From positions 62,001 to 126,000 of the forward strand of contig JAFKER010000006.1 in assembly GCA_017308595.1 (NCBI GenBank): a stretch of DNA of 64,000 bases. The letters are read 5' to 3'. A program made the translations under genes and the position numbers. Each line of letters opens with the position of its first letter. Position 1 is the first letter of the stretch. The stretch comes from Afipia sp. (GTDB taxonomy: Bacteria; Pseudomonadota; Alphaproteobacteria; Rhizobiales; Xanthobacteraceae). The notes beneath the pieces were generated by a model. It was not told the DNA's origin, did not search any database, and saw only the letters and a program-made list of their open reading frames with translations. Of this stretch, positions 18,173 to 27,888 are shown piece after piece.

Positions 18173-19123
18173 ATGACGGTTGTCGACCCGCCCTTGCGCA
18201 AGCCTTCGTTCATCACCTGGCTTGCCCACCAGCCCTATGTGCTGCTGAGCCTGATGGCGCTGTTCTGGGCCGCCAATATCGTCCTCGGGCGCTATGTCGC
18301 CGGTCACGTCCCGCCGTTCACCCTGACTTTCCTGCGCTGGGCCGGAACATTTCTGGTCGTGGCGCCCTTCGCGTGGCCGTCCCTGCAGCGCGACTGGCCG
18401 ACCATGCGGCGGCATATTCCGCTGCTGCTGGCGCTGGCGCTCACCGGCTTTGCGCTCAACAACGCACTGTCCTACTGGGGCCTGCAGCATACCCAGGCGC
18501 TCAATGCGCTGCTGATCCAGTCGTCCGGACCACTGTTTGTCGCGCTCTGGGCGCTGATGCTGTTCGGCGTCCGGCTGTCATGGATGCAGGCCATCGGCAT
18601 TCTGGTATCGCTGCTCGGCGTGCTGGTGATCGTGCTGCGCGGCAATCTCGCGGCGCTCTCGGACATCCAGGTCAATTCCGGCGACATCAGCTTCGCCGGC
18701 GCGCTGTTCGTGTTCGGGCTCTATTCCGCGCTGATGTCGAAGCGGCCGAAGATCAATCCGCTGTCGCTGATCGCCTTCACCACCGGAGCCGGCGCCGTGA
18801 TGCTGCTGCCGCTGGTCGGATGGGAAGTCTCGGCAGGCAATCTTCTGATCCTCGACACACTGACCATCGCCACGGTGGTCTTCGTGGTGATCTTTCCCTC
18901 GACGCTGGCCTACATCTTCTTCAATCGCGGCATCGAACTGATCGGCCCCAACCGCACGGCGCCGTTCTTCCATCTGGTGCCGGTGTTCGGCTCGGTGATG
19001 GCGATCCTGCTGCTCGGCGAGAAGCCGGAGCTGTTTCATCTCGTCGGCTATGTGCTGGTGCTGGCCGGCATTTTCACCGCATCGCGGCGTGGATCTGCCG
19101 GGAAACGTCCGGCCGCCCCGTAG
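18173..19123 (+). CDS. EamA/DMT-family transporter (paralogue of the gene at 16515)
   Basis: The 316-residue product has ten helices in two EamA repeats. It shares long stretches with the paralogue 1.7 kb upstream, such as ALNALLIQSSGPLF and FFNRGIELIGPNRTAPFFHL. The ATG at 18173 is preferred because the N-terminus then matches the paralogue; a TTG at 18110 with an upstream GGAG is a fair alternative. Immediately after the stop, a GGCGGAT-TCGGC-ATCCGCC hairpin (about 19125-19143) could terminate transcription or be a repeat. The substrate is unknown. Confidence 0.88.
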   Translation: MTVVDPPLRKPSFITWLAHQPYVLLSLMALFWAANIVLGRYVAGHVPPFTLTFLRWAGTFLVVAPFAWPSLQRDWPTMRRHIPLLLALALTGFALNNALSYWGLQHTQALNALLIQSSGPLFVALWALMLFGVRLSWMQAIGILVSLLGVLVIVLRGNLAALSDIQVNSGDISFAGALFVFGLYSALMSKRPKINPLSLIAFTTGAGAVMLLPLVGWEVSAGNLLILDTLTIATVVFVVIFPSTLAYIFFNRGIELIGPNRTAPFFHLVPVFGSVMAILLLGEKPELFHLVGYVLVLAGIFTASRRGSAGKRPAAP

Positions 19124-19272
19124 GGCGGATTCGGCATCCGCCGGCTTTGACACGCGCTGGTAATCCGGCGCGACTTCGCGCAATCTCCAAGCCCCAAGAA
19201 AACGGCGCAGGCCACCGTCAGGTGACCCGACGACCGCATGTCAAAAAAAGACCAAGGGCGGAGACACCATCA

Positions 19273-20259
19273 ATGAATTTCCTGAAATCGGTTATTTCAC
19301 CACTGGCCGCGGTCCTCACTGCGGGCGTTCTGGCGGCCGGACCATCGTCCGCGCAAGGCACCTATCCGGCCCCCGGCAAGAACATCACGCTGGTGCTTCC
19401 ATTCGCAGCGGGCAGCGGCACAGACACCACCACCCGTATCATTTCGAAAGATCTAGCCAAGGCACTGGGCACCAGCATCGTGATCGAAAACAAGCCGGGC
19501 GCCAACGGCTCGATCGCGGCGAGCTATGTCGCGCGCGCGGAGCCGGACGGCTACACCATCTTCGTCACCACCAACACGTCGCATTCGGCAAATCCGTATC
19601 TGCTGAAGAACATGACGTATGATCCGATCAAGGATTTCACGCCGATCGCGCGCACCGGCGACCTTCCCTTCATGCTGGTGATCGATCCGAAGCTGCCGGT
19701 CAATTCGGTGGCGGACCTGATCGCGCTGGCGAAGAAAGAACCGGGGAAATACTCTTATGCCAGCGGCAGTTCGTCGGCCATCGTCTCCGGCGCGACCTTT
19801 GCGACGCTTGCAGGCATCGACCTGCTGCACGTTCCCTACAAAAGCTCACCGCCCGCGCTCACCGACGTGATCGCAGGCCGTGTCAGCATGATGTTCGTGG
19901 ACGTGCTCACCGGGCTGCCGCATGTGAAGGCCGGCGCGCTGAAGGCGCTCGCAGTGACCACCAAGCAGCGTTCCGCGCTGCTGCCGCAACTGCCGTCGAT
20001 GGATGAAGCGGGCGTGAAGGGCTTCGATATCACGTCATGGCAGGGCTATCTCGGCCCGGCCAACCTGCCCAGGGATATCGTGACAAAGCTCAATGCCGAG
20101 ATCCGCAAGATCGTCGAGACGCCGAGCGTCAAAAACGAGCTTGCCGAACGCGGCATGGAAGCCTTCTCCGGCACGCCGGAAAGCTTCGACAAGTTCCTGA
20201 AAGATCAACTCGTGGTGTGGGAAAAGCTGATCCGCGACGCCAAGATCGAGAAGCAGTGA
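19273..20259 (+). CDS. Bug-family tripartite tricarboxylate transporter substrate-binding protein
   Basis: This periplasmic receptor of 328 residues has a signal peptide at about 1-29 (ending GPSSAQ), followed by KNITLVLPFAAGSGTDTT, VIENKPGANGSIAASYVA and DLLHVPYKSSPPALTDVIAG. It is the second Bug protein in the window and is clearly diverged from the one at 9957. The true start is the ATG at 19273 after a GCGGAGA site; the open frame that extends back to 18064 runs through the transporter gene in another frame and is not coding there. No membrane partner lies beside it, so the ligand is unknown. Confidence 0.92.
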   Translation: MNFLKSVISPLAAVLTAGVLAAGPSSAQGTYPAPGKNITLVLPFAAGSGTDTTTRIISKDLAKALGTSIVIENKPGANGSIAASYVARAEPDGYTIFVTTNTSHSANPYLLKNMTYDPIKDFTPIARTGDLPFMLVIDPKLPVNSVADLIALAKKEPGKYSYASGSSSAIVSGATFATLAGIDLLHVPYKSSPPALTDVIAGRVSMMFVDVLTGLPHVKAGALKALAVTTKQRSALLPQLPSMDEAGVKGFDITSWQGYLGPANLPRDIVTKLNAEIRKIVETPSVKNELAERGMEAFSGTPESFDKFLKDQLVVWEKLIRDAKIEKQ

Positions 20260-20350
20260 AGCGCTACAAAAGCTGAGTCACACGCGGGCATAGTCGTTGG
20301 GAGAACGGCGGCGCTCCGTTCGGCTGCGACCGCGTATCCACCACCTCAAA

Positions 20351-20381
20351 GATGGATGGCCGGGTCAAGCCCGGCCATGAC
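20351..20381. repeat. GATGGNNGCCGGGTCAAGC palindromic repeat
   Basis: GGCCGGG-TCAAG-CCCGGCC lies inside a GATGG...CATGAC frame, downstream of the Bug gene and the convergent serA. A close copy with GATTGCCGGG is at 63637-63667. It may double as a transcription stop between the convergent genes. Confidence 0.75.
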
Positions 20382-20419
20382 GTCTTCGTGTGACGATCTC
20401 ACGTACTCATTGCGAAGGG

Positions 20420-22009
20420 TCAAAACGTCAAAGCCTTGGCCTGCTTGACGTGCGGGAGCTTCAGCGTCTTCGCCAGCACATCCGCGGGCACGGTGCCGTC
20501 GACCTCGACCAGCGCGATGGCGTCACCGCCCTGCTTGTGACGGCCAAGGTTGAAGGTCGCGATGTTCACGCCCGCATCGCCGAGCAGCGAGGCGAACTGG
20601 CCGATGAAGCCCGGCTTGTCCTCGTTGGTGACGTAGATCATCGACTTGCCAAACTCCGCATCGACGCGGATGCCCTTGATGTCGACAAGACGCGGCACGC
20701 CGTCCGCGAACACCGTACCGGAGACCGAGCGTTCCTGCCGCTCGGTGGCCACCGTCACCGTGATCAGGCTTTCGTAATCGCCTTCAGCGGCGCGGACGAC
20801 TTCGTCCACCACCATGCCGCGCTCCTTCGCCACCACCGGCGCGGACACGACGTTGACGTCGCCCAGCATCGGACGCAGCAGACCCGACAGCGCCGCCGAG
20901 GTCAGCGCCTTGATCTTCATTTCCGCGACATTGCCTTCATAGGTGATAGTCACCTTGGAAATACCGGTTTCGGTGAGCTGGCCCGCGAACGAACCGAGCT
21001 TTTCGGCGAGTTCGATGAACGGCTTCAGCTTCGGCGCTTCTTCCGCGGTGATCGACGGGAAGTTCACCGCATTGGAAATCGCGCCGGTGAGCAGATAGTC
21101 CGACATCTGTTCAGCGACCTGCAGCGCAACGTTCTCCTGCGCCTCGGTGGTCGATGCGCCGAGATGCGGGGTGCAGATCACGTTCGGACGGCCGAACAGC
21201 ACGTTGGCCTTGGCGGGCTCTTCCACGAATACGTCGAAGGCTGCGCCTGCGACATGACCGGAGTCGAGCGCTGCTGCCAGCGCCTGCTCGTCCACGAGAC
21301 CGCCGCGGGCACAGTTGATGATGCGCACGCCCTTCTTGGTCTTCGCGAGGGCTGCTGCGTCGAGAATGTTCTTCGTCTTCTCGGTCAGCGGCGTATGCAG
21401 CGTGATGAAGTCGGCGCGCTTGAGCAGATCATCCAGTTCGACCTTCTCGACGCCGATGTCCTTGGCGCGCTCCGGCGACAGGAACGGATCGAACGCGACC
21501 ACCTTCATCTTGAGGCCGATCGCGCGATCCACGACGATCGAACCGATATTGCCTGCGCCGATCACGCCCAGCGTCTTGCCGGTGATTTCCACGCCCATGA
21601 AGCGGTTCTTTTCCCACTTGCCCGCCTGGGTGGAGGCGTCGGCGGCCGGGATTTCACGCGCCAGCGCGAGCATCAAAGTGATCGCGTGTTCGGCGGTCGT
21701 GATCGAATTGCCGAACGGCGTGTTCATCACGATGATGCCCTTGGCGGTCGCCGCGGGAATTTCGACGTTATCGACGCCGATGCCCGCGCGGCCGATCACC
21801 TTCAGGTTCTTGGCCTTCTCGAGAATCTTCGCGGTCGCCTTGGTGGCCGAGCGGATCGCGAGGCCGTCATAGTTGCCGATGATCTCGGCCAGCTTGTCCT
21901 TGTCCTTGCCGAGATCCGGCTGGAAATCGACCTCGACGCCGCGATCCTTGAAGATCTGCACGGCAGCCGGAGAGAGCGCGTCGGAAATGAGAACCTTTGG
22001 TTTGGTCAT
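20420..22009 (-). CDS. serA: D-3-phosphoglycerate dehydrogenase SerA
   Basis: SerA oxidises 3-phosphoglycerate with NAD to phosphohydroxypyruvate, the first step of serine synthesis. The 529-residue product has the long type I layout. The N-terminal catalytic domain (PKVLISDALSPAAVQIF) contains the NAD-binding motif GVIGAGNIGSIVVDRAIG near 145-165 and INCARGGLVDEQAL. An intervening domain follows, then a C-terminal ACT domain (YVTNEDKPGFIGQFASLLGD) that in relatives binds serine for feedback inhibition. serC lies directly upstream on the same strand, separated by an inverted repeat pair, so the two probably share a message. Confidence 0.97.
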   Translation of the reverse strand: MTKPKVLISDALSPAAVQIFKDRGVEVDFQPDLGKDKDKLAEIIGNYDGLAIRSATKATAKILEKAKNLKVIGRAGIGVDNVEIPAATAKGIIVMNTPFGNSITTAEHAITLMLALAREIPAADASTQAGKWEKNRFMGVEITGKTLGVIGAGNIGSIVVDRAIGLKMKVVAFDPFLSPERAKDIGVEKVELDDLLKRADFITLHTPLTEKTKNILDAAALAKTKKGVRIINCARGGLVDEQALAAALDSGHVAGAAFDVFVEEPAKANVLFGRPNVICTPHLGASTTEAQENVALQVAEQMSDYLLTGAISNAVNFPSITAEEAPKLKPFIELAEKLGSFAGQLTETGISKVTITYEGNVAEMKIKALTSAALSGLLRPMLGDVNVVSAPVVAKERGMVVDEVVRAAEGDYESLITVTVATERQERSVSGTVFADGVPRLVDIKGIRVDAEFGKSMIYVTNEDKPGFIGQFASLLGDAGVNIATFNLGRHKQGGDAIALVEVDGTVPADVLAKTLKLPHVKQAKALTF

Positions 22010-22026
22010 GATTTTGATCCATCTTC

Positions 22027-22132
22027 GTCATTCCGGGGCGCGAGCTTTGCAAGCGAACCCGGAATCCAGACGAGGTTTAATTGATTGATGTGATTGGATT
22101 CCGGGTTCGCGCTTTGCGCGCCCCGGAATGAC
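22027..22132. repeat. Inverted pair of GTCATTCCGGGGCG repeats between serC and serA
   Basis: GTCATTCCGGGGCGCGAGC at the left and GCGCGCCCCGGAATGAC at the right mirror each other, with CCCGGAATCCAG and GGATTCCGGG as inner arms. The element fills the gap between serC and serA, so the transcript would contain a long hairpin there. It is the same family as 7372-7467. Confidence 0.85.
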
Positions 22133-22135
22133 AAG

Positions 22136-23308
<1,173 letters not shown>

Positions 23309-23375
23309 CGTCTATCCTTCCAGATAGTGAGCCTCCCGTTGGGGGGAGGTGTCCCGCCGCCGTCAATATGGAAGG
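23309..23375 (-). promoter_or_regulatory. serC 5' leader with a structure covering the ribosome-binding site
   Basis: On the minus strand CCTTCCA (23375-23369) can pair fully with TGGAAGG (23322-23316), which contains the Shine-Dalgarno of serC and ends seven bases before the ATG. Inside this stem a second hairpin forms from CCTCCC (23349-23344) and GGGAGG (23337-23332). I recall an RNA called the serC motif reported upstream of serC in alphaproteobacteria, and this may be it; the identity is from memory. A translation-control role is inferred. Confidence 0.5.
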
Positions 23376-23454
23376 TTTCGGATTTCGTCAAGGAACATCG
23401 CCGGGCGAAAATCACAAAGCTGGGATGCGGGAGAATACCAGACCGCCGGAGCGA

Positions 23455-23571
23455 CTCCCTCTCCCGTTCACGAGAGAGAGTCGGAGTGAGGGCAAATCGG
23501 CGAAAAGCCGGAAAGCCCCTCACCCGGATCGTTTCACGACCCGACCTCTCGCCGTCAACAGGAAGAGGTGA
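23455..23571. repeat. CTCTCCC/CCCCTCACCCGGATC-type intergenic repeat
   Basis: The sequence contains CCCTCTCCCGTTCACGAGAGAG and CCCCTCACCCGGATCGTTTC followed by GACCTCTCGCCGTC, phrases I know as a frequent dispersed repeat in this bacterial group. It lies between the GST gene and the serC leader, where serC's promoter would be expected. Confidence 0.6.
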
Positions 23572-23575
23572 GAAA

Positions 23576-24154
23576 TCACAGCCCCAGCACCTTCTCGCAG
23601 TCCGCGATCCAGCGCCGCACGGAGGCGTAACCGTCGAGATGGAAACCACCTTCGTGCGCGACTCGGGTGTAGGCCAGCAGCGCCACGTCGGCGAGGGACA
23701 GCGTGTCATCGACCAGAAAGCGCGTGTCGTGAAGCTGATGTTCCATCCGCGCCAGCGCGAAGTAACCGCGCTTCACCTTCTCCGGATCGAGATCGCCCTG
23801 CGACTTGCCCAGATAGAACATCATGAAGCGGCAGACCGCGATGTAAGGCTCATGGCTGTACTGCTCCCAGAACAGCCACTCATCCATCTTCGCGCTGAGG
23901 AATGCTTCCGCCGGAATGAGATCGGTGCCACGCGCCAGATAGCGGATGATCGCGTTGGACTGCGCCAGCGTGCGTCCGTCATCAAGCTCGACAACGGGCA
24001 CCTGCCCCGCGCCGTTAAGCCTGAGAAATTCCGGCGTGCGGCTCTCGCCTTTCATTGTATCGACATCGATCCAGGTGTAGCGGCGCGAAAGCTTGTCGCA
24101 TACCCACTTCACCTTCAGGCAGTTGCCGGAATTCAGATCGCCGTAGATTTTCAT
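23576..24154 (-). CDS. Glutathione S-transferase family protein
   Basis: The 192-residue protein has an N-terminal thioredoxin-like domain (MKIYGDLNSGNCLKVKWVCD) with LAQSNAIIRYLARG, the glutathione gamma-glutamyl site, and a C-terminal helical domain with TLSLADVALLAYTRVA, the N-capping aspartate motif. The ATG at 24154 begins the domain directly; the frame runs 26 codons further without homology. It resembles the GST at 45958 (both have GESRTPEFL and GQVP). The substrate is unknown. Confidence 0.9.
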   Translation of the reverse strand: MKIYGDLNSGNCLKVKWVCDKLSRRYTWIDVDTMKGESRTPEFLRLNGAGQVPVVELDDGRTLAQSNAIIRYLARGTDLIPAEAFLSAKMDEWLFWEQYSHEPYIAVCRFMMFYLGKSQGDLDPEKVKRGYFALARMEHQLHDTRFLVDDTLSLADVALLAYTRVAHEGGFHLDGYASVRRWIADCEKVLGL

Positions 24155-24199
24155 CGTGATGTTCGCTTCTGCGCCTGTTTCGGTACACAGTCCAACAAG

Positions 24200-24230
24200 C
24201 AAAGCGGCCCCTGTCAACGACAGGGGCCGC
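24200..24230 (-). terminator. Rho-independent terminator after the outer-membrane gene at 24280
   Basis: GCGGCCCCTGTC (24204-24215) and GACAGGGGCCGC (24219-24230) form a perfect 12-pair stem with a three-base loop. Read on the minus strand it is followed by TTTGCTTGTT, and it lies 50 bases after the stop of the barrel gene. Confidence 0.85.
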
Positions 24231-24279
24231 AAGAAACCGTTGCGCGGAAGTGGAAAATTAGAACCCGCGCATGAATGAA

Positions 24280-25107
24280 TCAGAACCTGTATCCAACACC
24301 GCCGCGCACGGTGTTAATGTTGGTGTCGATCGGGCCGGTGAAGCGGACATATTCCCACTCGCCGCGCGCGAAGAAGTTGCCGAACAGCATGGCTTCCGCA
24401 CCGACGCCGAAAGTATAGCCAACCATCAAACGCTGGTTCTTGGTGTCCGTGGTACTGTAGGTCACGTCATAAGGCTGAATAGTTGGCGCGCCGCTGCCGA
24501 TATATTGCCCCTGGCTTCTGATGGTGCTCGACCGAACGCTGTCCGCCAGGCCCAGTGCGACGCCGCCGAAAGCGTAGGGAAGGAAATTGCCGATTACATA
24601 TCCGGCGCGGCCACGGAGGGTCAGAACGTCGGTGAAGTTGATCGATGCTGCTGAGTTTGCAGTCGCAGCATAGTTGATGTCGTCGACGGTGATCTGCCGG
24701 GACATGGTGCCGCTGGCCTTGGCGCCGAAGTTGCCGTGCATGTAACTGGCGTCGACACCCATTACGGCGTCGCCCCACTGCCCATTATAGCCGGCGAAGC
24801 CGCCGAACGCGCTGTTCTGGTGCGAGACCTTGCCGCCGATCACCGGCCAGCTCGATACGCTCAGAACCTGCTCGACAGTGGTCAGTGCGAGTTGCTGCGC
24901 GGCAATGTCTTTCGTCGCGCCGTTGAAATTGTGGTCGGATGAACCGTAGGCGGCCTGACCGCCGACATAGAAGCCCTGCCATCTGACATAGCGCGGACTT
25001 TCGCGGAGCATTCCACGAAGAACGGGCAGATCATCCGAAAAATCGCCGGCGTGCGCACCCTGCACGGCTCCCGCCATCATCAAAGCCAACACGATCCGAC
25101 GCATCAC
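24280..25107 (-). CDS. Outer-membrane beta-barrel protein (Omp25/porin-like)
   Basis: The 275-residue product has a signal peptide (about 1-21, ending GAHAG) and then alternates short beta strands typical of an eight-stranded barrel: WQGFYVGGQAAYGSSDHNFN, AVMGVDASYMHGNFGAK, TLRGRAGYVIGNFLPYAFGG and a terminal strand INTVRGGVGYRF that ends in phenylalanine, as outer-membrane proteins do. The Omp25/31 family gives surface structure in Rhizobiales. Two adjacent ATG codons make the start uncertain by one residue. A second barrel gene lies just upstream on the same strand but has its own terminator. Confidence 0.9.
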   Translation of the reverse strand: MMRRIVLALMMAGAVQGAHAGDFSDDLPVLRGMLRESPRYVRWQGFYVGGQAAYGSSDHNFNGATKDIAAQQLALTTVEQVLSVSSWPVIGGKVSHQNSAFGGFAGYNGQWGDAVMGVDASYMHGNFGAKASGTMSRQITVDDINYAATANSAASINFTDVLTLRGRAGYVIGNFLPYAFGGVALGLADSVRSSTIRSQGQYIGSGAPTIQPYDVTYSTTDTKNQRLMVGYTFGVGAEAMLFGNFFARGEWEYVRFTGPIDTNINTVRGGVGYRF

Positions 25108-25189
25108 GGCACTCCCGTTACAAACGCTTAACTACGTTCGATCATGCCGCGTTAACCCTAATCATCCGTTACCGCTGCGCGGTTAGCGC

Positions 25190-25222
25190 AAAAGAAAACG
25201 GCGCGGAGACATCCGCGCCGTT
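25190..25222 (-). terminator. Rho-independent terminator after the outer-membrane gene at 25256
   Basis: AACGGCGCGGA (25197-25207) pairs perfectly with TCCGCGCCGTT (25212-25222) around a four-base loop, and on the minus strand is followed by TTCTTTTG. It isolates the two barrel genes from each other. Confidence 0.85.
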
Positions 25223-25255
25223 GAAGATTGAAGGATGGAGAAGAAGAGATTCCGA

Positions 25256-26083
25256 TCAGCCCTTGCGCATCAGTGGCAGCATCGGCGGCGCGTAGGCCGG
25301 TGCCGGATCGATCGCCCAGCGCATGCCGAGCTTCAGATCGTGCGAGGTGAGTCCCTTGAAGATCATCGGATTGTAAAGCGCATTGCCCCCGTTGAAGGTT
25401 ACGAGGTCGCCGCTAGCCGCGTCGCCAAGATCGACATAACGATAGGCCAGTTCCAGAGTGAGGTTCGGATTCACGTTATACGCAAGACCGGCGTGAACGG
25501 CCCACGCAAAATTCCACTTCGATGCCGTGGCTCCGGTAGCGAGGCTCGAACCACCATTCGACAGACCGGTGTCCGTGAATCCCGAGATCGTGTTGCGCGA
25601 GGTGCCTATACCGACGCCGACGAACGGCGTAATGCACCACCACGTACCGAGATCAGCATAGACGTTCGCCAGCATCAGCCACTCGGACTTGCTGCCAGTA
25701 TAGTTATCGACGCCAGTCTGCACACCGTTGAAGAATACGAGGTCAGAGCCATGCAAGTTCGCATTGCCGCGATACTCGCCCGTGATGTCCGCGCGAAGCC
25801 AGTTGTTGAACCGGTAACCCGCGCCGAGACCGAATATCCCCGCGGTGTCAAAGCCAAGCCCCTGATGCTGCACCGTCGTTCCCGGCGTGTAGTACAGCGC
25901 GTTGTCGAGCTTCTTCACCTGCTGATTGCTGAAGCCGATATCGCCGCGCAGATACCAGCCGCCGAAGTCTTCAACCGGAGGAGGCACATACATGGGAGGG
26001 GGCGGCGGAAGGTCGGCGGCGAGCGCGGCCGAGGAAATAATTGACGCTGCGCCGGCAGCAAGAAGATTCTTCAGAGTACGCAT
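25256..26083 (-). CDS. Outer-membrane beta-barrel protein (Omp25/porin-like)
   Basis: The 275-residue protein starts with a signal peptide (LLAAGAASIISSAALAAD), followed by a proline-rich linker PPPPPMYVPPPVEDFGG characteristic of Rhizobiales Omp25-like proteins, and WYLRGDIGFSNQQVKKLDN. Barrel strands include GLGAGYRFNNWLRADITGEY and LTLELAYRYVDLGDAASG. The C-terminus is LPLMRKG rather than an aromatic residue, which is less typical. The ATG at 26083 has AAAGGA upstream. Length equals that of the neighbour at 24280, but the sequences differ, so any shared origin is old. Confidence 0.9.
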   Translation of the reverse strand: MRTLKNLLAAGAASIISSAALAADLPPPPPMYVPPPVEDFGGWYLRGDIGFSNQQVKKLDNALYYTPGTTVQHQGLGFDTAGIFGLGAGYRFNNWLRADITGEYRGNANLHGSDLVFFNGVQTGVDNYTGSKSEWLMLANVYADLGTWWCITPFVGVGIGTSRNTISGFTDTGLSNGGSSLATGATASKWNFAWAVHAGLAYNVNPNLTLELAYRYVDLGDAASGDLVTFNGGNALYNPMIFKGLTSHDLKLGMRWAIDPAPAYAPPMLPLMRKG

Positions 26084-26374
26084 TGGTCCGGTCCTTTCGC
26101 CGGTGAGGCAAACAAAAGCCTCACGCTCAAAACTCATGTCCGGACCATCGCACCAAATGTTTAAGCGGCACTTAACCCTAATTCTTAACCGCGATTTTTA
26201 ATCTGGCTTAAGCAAGACGGTAAACGTTTATACAATGCGCAAGCCATCGCGCCGCAATTCCTAACGATGTATTGATGAAAGAGTCAGGGGTACTGACTCA
26301 ATGTCGGTGAGCGAATGATGGTCATTTTCCTTCATCATCGCAGGCGCGCAAAGCGCTCATGGTTCCCCGCAATG

Positions 26375-26408
26375 ACAAAACGAAAATGCCCGGAACGGGT
26401 CCGGGCAT
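26375..26408 (-). terminator. Rho-independent terminator after the MFS gene, within a repeat-bearing gap
   Basis: ATGCCCGGA (26386-26394) and TCCGGGCAT (26400-26408) enclose ACGGG; on the minus strand TTTCGTTTTG follows. It lies 31 bases after the stop of the MFS gene. The surrounding gap 26084-26439 (356 bases) also holds a repeat-like CAGGCGCGCAAAGCGCTCATG block near 26340 and the AT-rich promoter zone of the barrel gene; no coding sequence is seen in it. Confidence 0.8.
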
Positions 26409-26439
26409 GACGCAGTTCGTTATGTCTGGAACTTGAACG

Positions 26440-27702
26440 TCAGAGCTTGTGGCGCTTAATCTGCGGCAGAAAGATCGCGAGCAGGCCGATGGCGGGAAGC
26501 CACGCGCAGATTTGATAGACGAAGGTGATGCCCCTCCAGTCCGCGACCTGACCGAGCACGGCGGCGCCAATACCGCCGAAGCCGAATGCCATGCCATAGA
26601 ACAGGCCCGAGATCATGCCGAGACGGTGCGGCATCAATTCCTGCGCATAGACGATGATCGCGGGCATCGACGACGAAATGATAAAGCCGATCATGCCGCT
26701 CAGCACCGCGCTCCAGAACAGATTCGCATAAGGCAGCGCCAGCGAGAACGGCAGCGCGCCGAGGATCGAGAACCAGATCACGTATTTGCGGCCGAAGCGG
26801 TCGCCCAGCGGGCCACCGAAGAACACGCCGACCGCGCTCGCGCCGAGGAAAACGAATAGATAAAGCTGCGCCGCCTGCGTGCTGACGCCGAACTTCTGCA
26901 TCAGGTAGAAGGTGTAATAGCTGCCGATGCTTGCCGTGTAGAAGGTCTTGGAGAACAGCAGCACCATCAGCACGCCGAGCGCGATCATGGTACGTGTCGA
27001 TGACGGGCCATCGGCAGGAAGCGAGGTATGCCCGGCCTTGCGCTGCGCGACACGCGGCGCATACCACTGACTGATCCGCCAGAGGATCGCGATCGCAAGT
27101 GCTGCCACCAGAGAAAACCACGCGATGCTGCCCTGCCCGAATGGCACGACAATCAGCGCGGCAAGCACGGGGCCGATGGCCGTACCGAAATTGCCGCCGA
27201 CCTGAAACACCGCTTGTGCGAAACCCATGCGGCCGCCGGACGCCATTCGCGCGATGCGTGACGCCTCCGGATGAAACACCGCCGATCCCGTGCCCACCAG
27301 CGCGGCAGCCATCAGAATAACCGAATAGTGATGCGCGAGGCTGAGCAGTATCAGGCCAGCGAAGGTGAAGCCCATGCCGAGCGGCAGCGAGAATGGCATC
27401 GGGTGCTTGTCGGTGTAGGCGCCGACCAGCGGCTGCAGCAGCGACGAGGTGAACATGAACGCCAGTGTGATCAGTCCGATCTGGCTGAAGTCGAGCGCGT
27501 AGTTGTCCTTCAGGATCGGATAGACCGCCGGGATCAGCGACTGCATCAGATCGTTGAGCAAATGCGTGACGCTGATTGCGCCGATGATCGCATAAGCGGG
27601 GCCGGCAGCGTTGGCACCACTCACCCTGGACGGCTGCTCCGGTGCATCCACGACGATCGGTGCAACGAGGGTGTCTTCTGACAGGATAACGGGCTTGTTC
27701 AC
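26440..27702 (-). CDS. MFS exporter, fosmidomycin-resistance (Fsr) type
   Basis: The 420-residue inner-membrane protein has twelve helices. ISVTHLLNDLMQSLIPAVYP at the first helix and FHPEASRIARMASGGRMGFA in loop 4-5 are signatures of the Fsr subfamily of drug/proton antiporters; GGPLGDRFGRKYVIWFSILG is the standard MFS motif in the second half. Start is taken as a GTG at 27702 after GGGATG; the frame extends 22 codons further upstream, so the start is uncertain. It may export phosphonate-like drugs or a natural metabolite. Confidence 0.88.
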   Translation of the reverse strand: MNKPVILSEDTLVAPIVVDAPEQPSRVSGANAAGPAYAIIGAISVTHLLNDLMQSLIPAVYPILKDNYALDFSQIGLITLAFMFTSSLLQPLVGAYTDKHPMPFSLPLGMGFTFAGLILLSLAHHYSVILMAAALVGTGSAVFHPEASRIARMASGGRMGFAQAVFQVGGNFGTAIGPVLAALIVVPFGQGSIAWFSLVAALAIAILWRISQWYAPRVAQRKAGHTSLPADGPSSTRTMIALGVLMVLLFSKTFYTASIGSYYTFYLMQKFGVSTQAAQLYLFVFLGASAVGVFFGGPLGDRFGRKYVIWFSILGALPFSLALPYANLFWSAVLSGMIGFIISSSMPAIIVYAQELMPHRLGMISGLFYGMAFGFGGIGAAVLGQVADWRGITFVYQICAWLPAIGLLAIFLPQIKRHKL

Positions 27703-27888
27703 GGCAGCATCCCTGCAATGATCAAATCGAATGCGCCTGACATACAAATTCGGCGGCGGGGTCGCCACACACGATTACCCATGGCTGATGTGCCGGATTG
27801 GCCAGACTCGGGTTCTCCTTGGTCGTCCCGGTCAACGGATCGCGCAAAGCGCCGTCCGACGACAGCTCAAGCCGGGACGCCCCCCAAA

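Noticed and set aside
18064..19272. A long open frame leading into the Bug gene at 19273
   Set aside because: It runs through the EamA transporter in another frame, is arginine/alanine-rich, and the Bug protein has its own signal peptide and start.
20390..22084. A 564-codon plus-strand frame opposite serA
   Set aside because: It is an antisense shadow created by high third-position GC in serA; it has no Shine-Dalgarno site and no domain.
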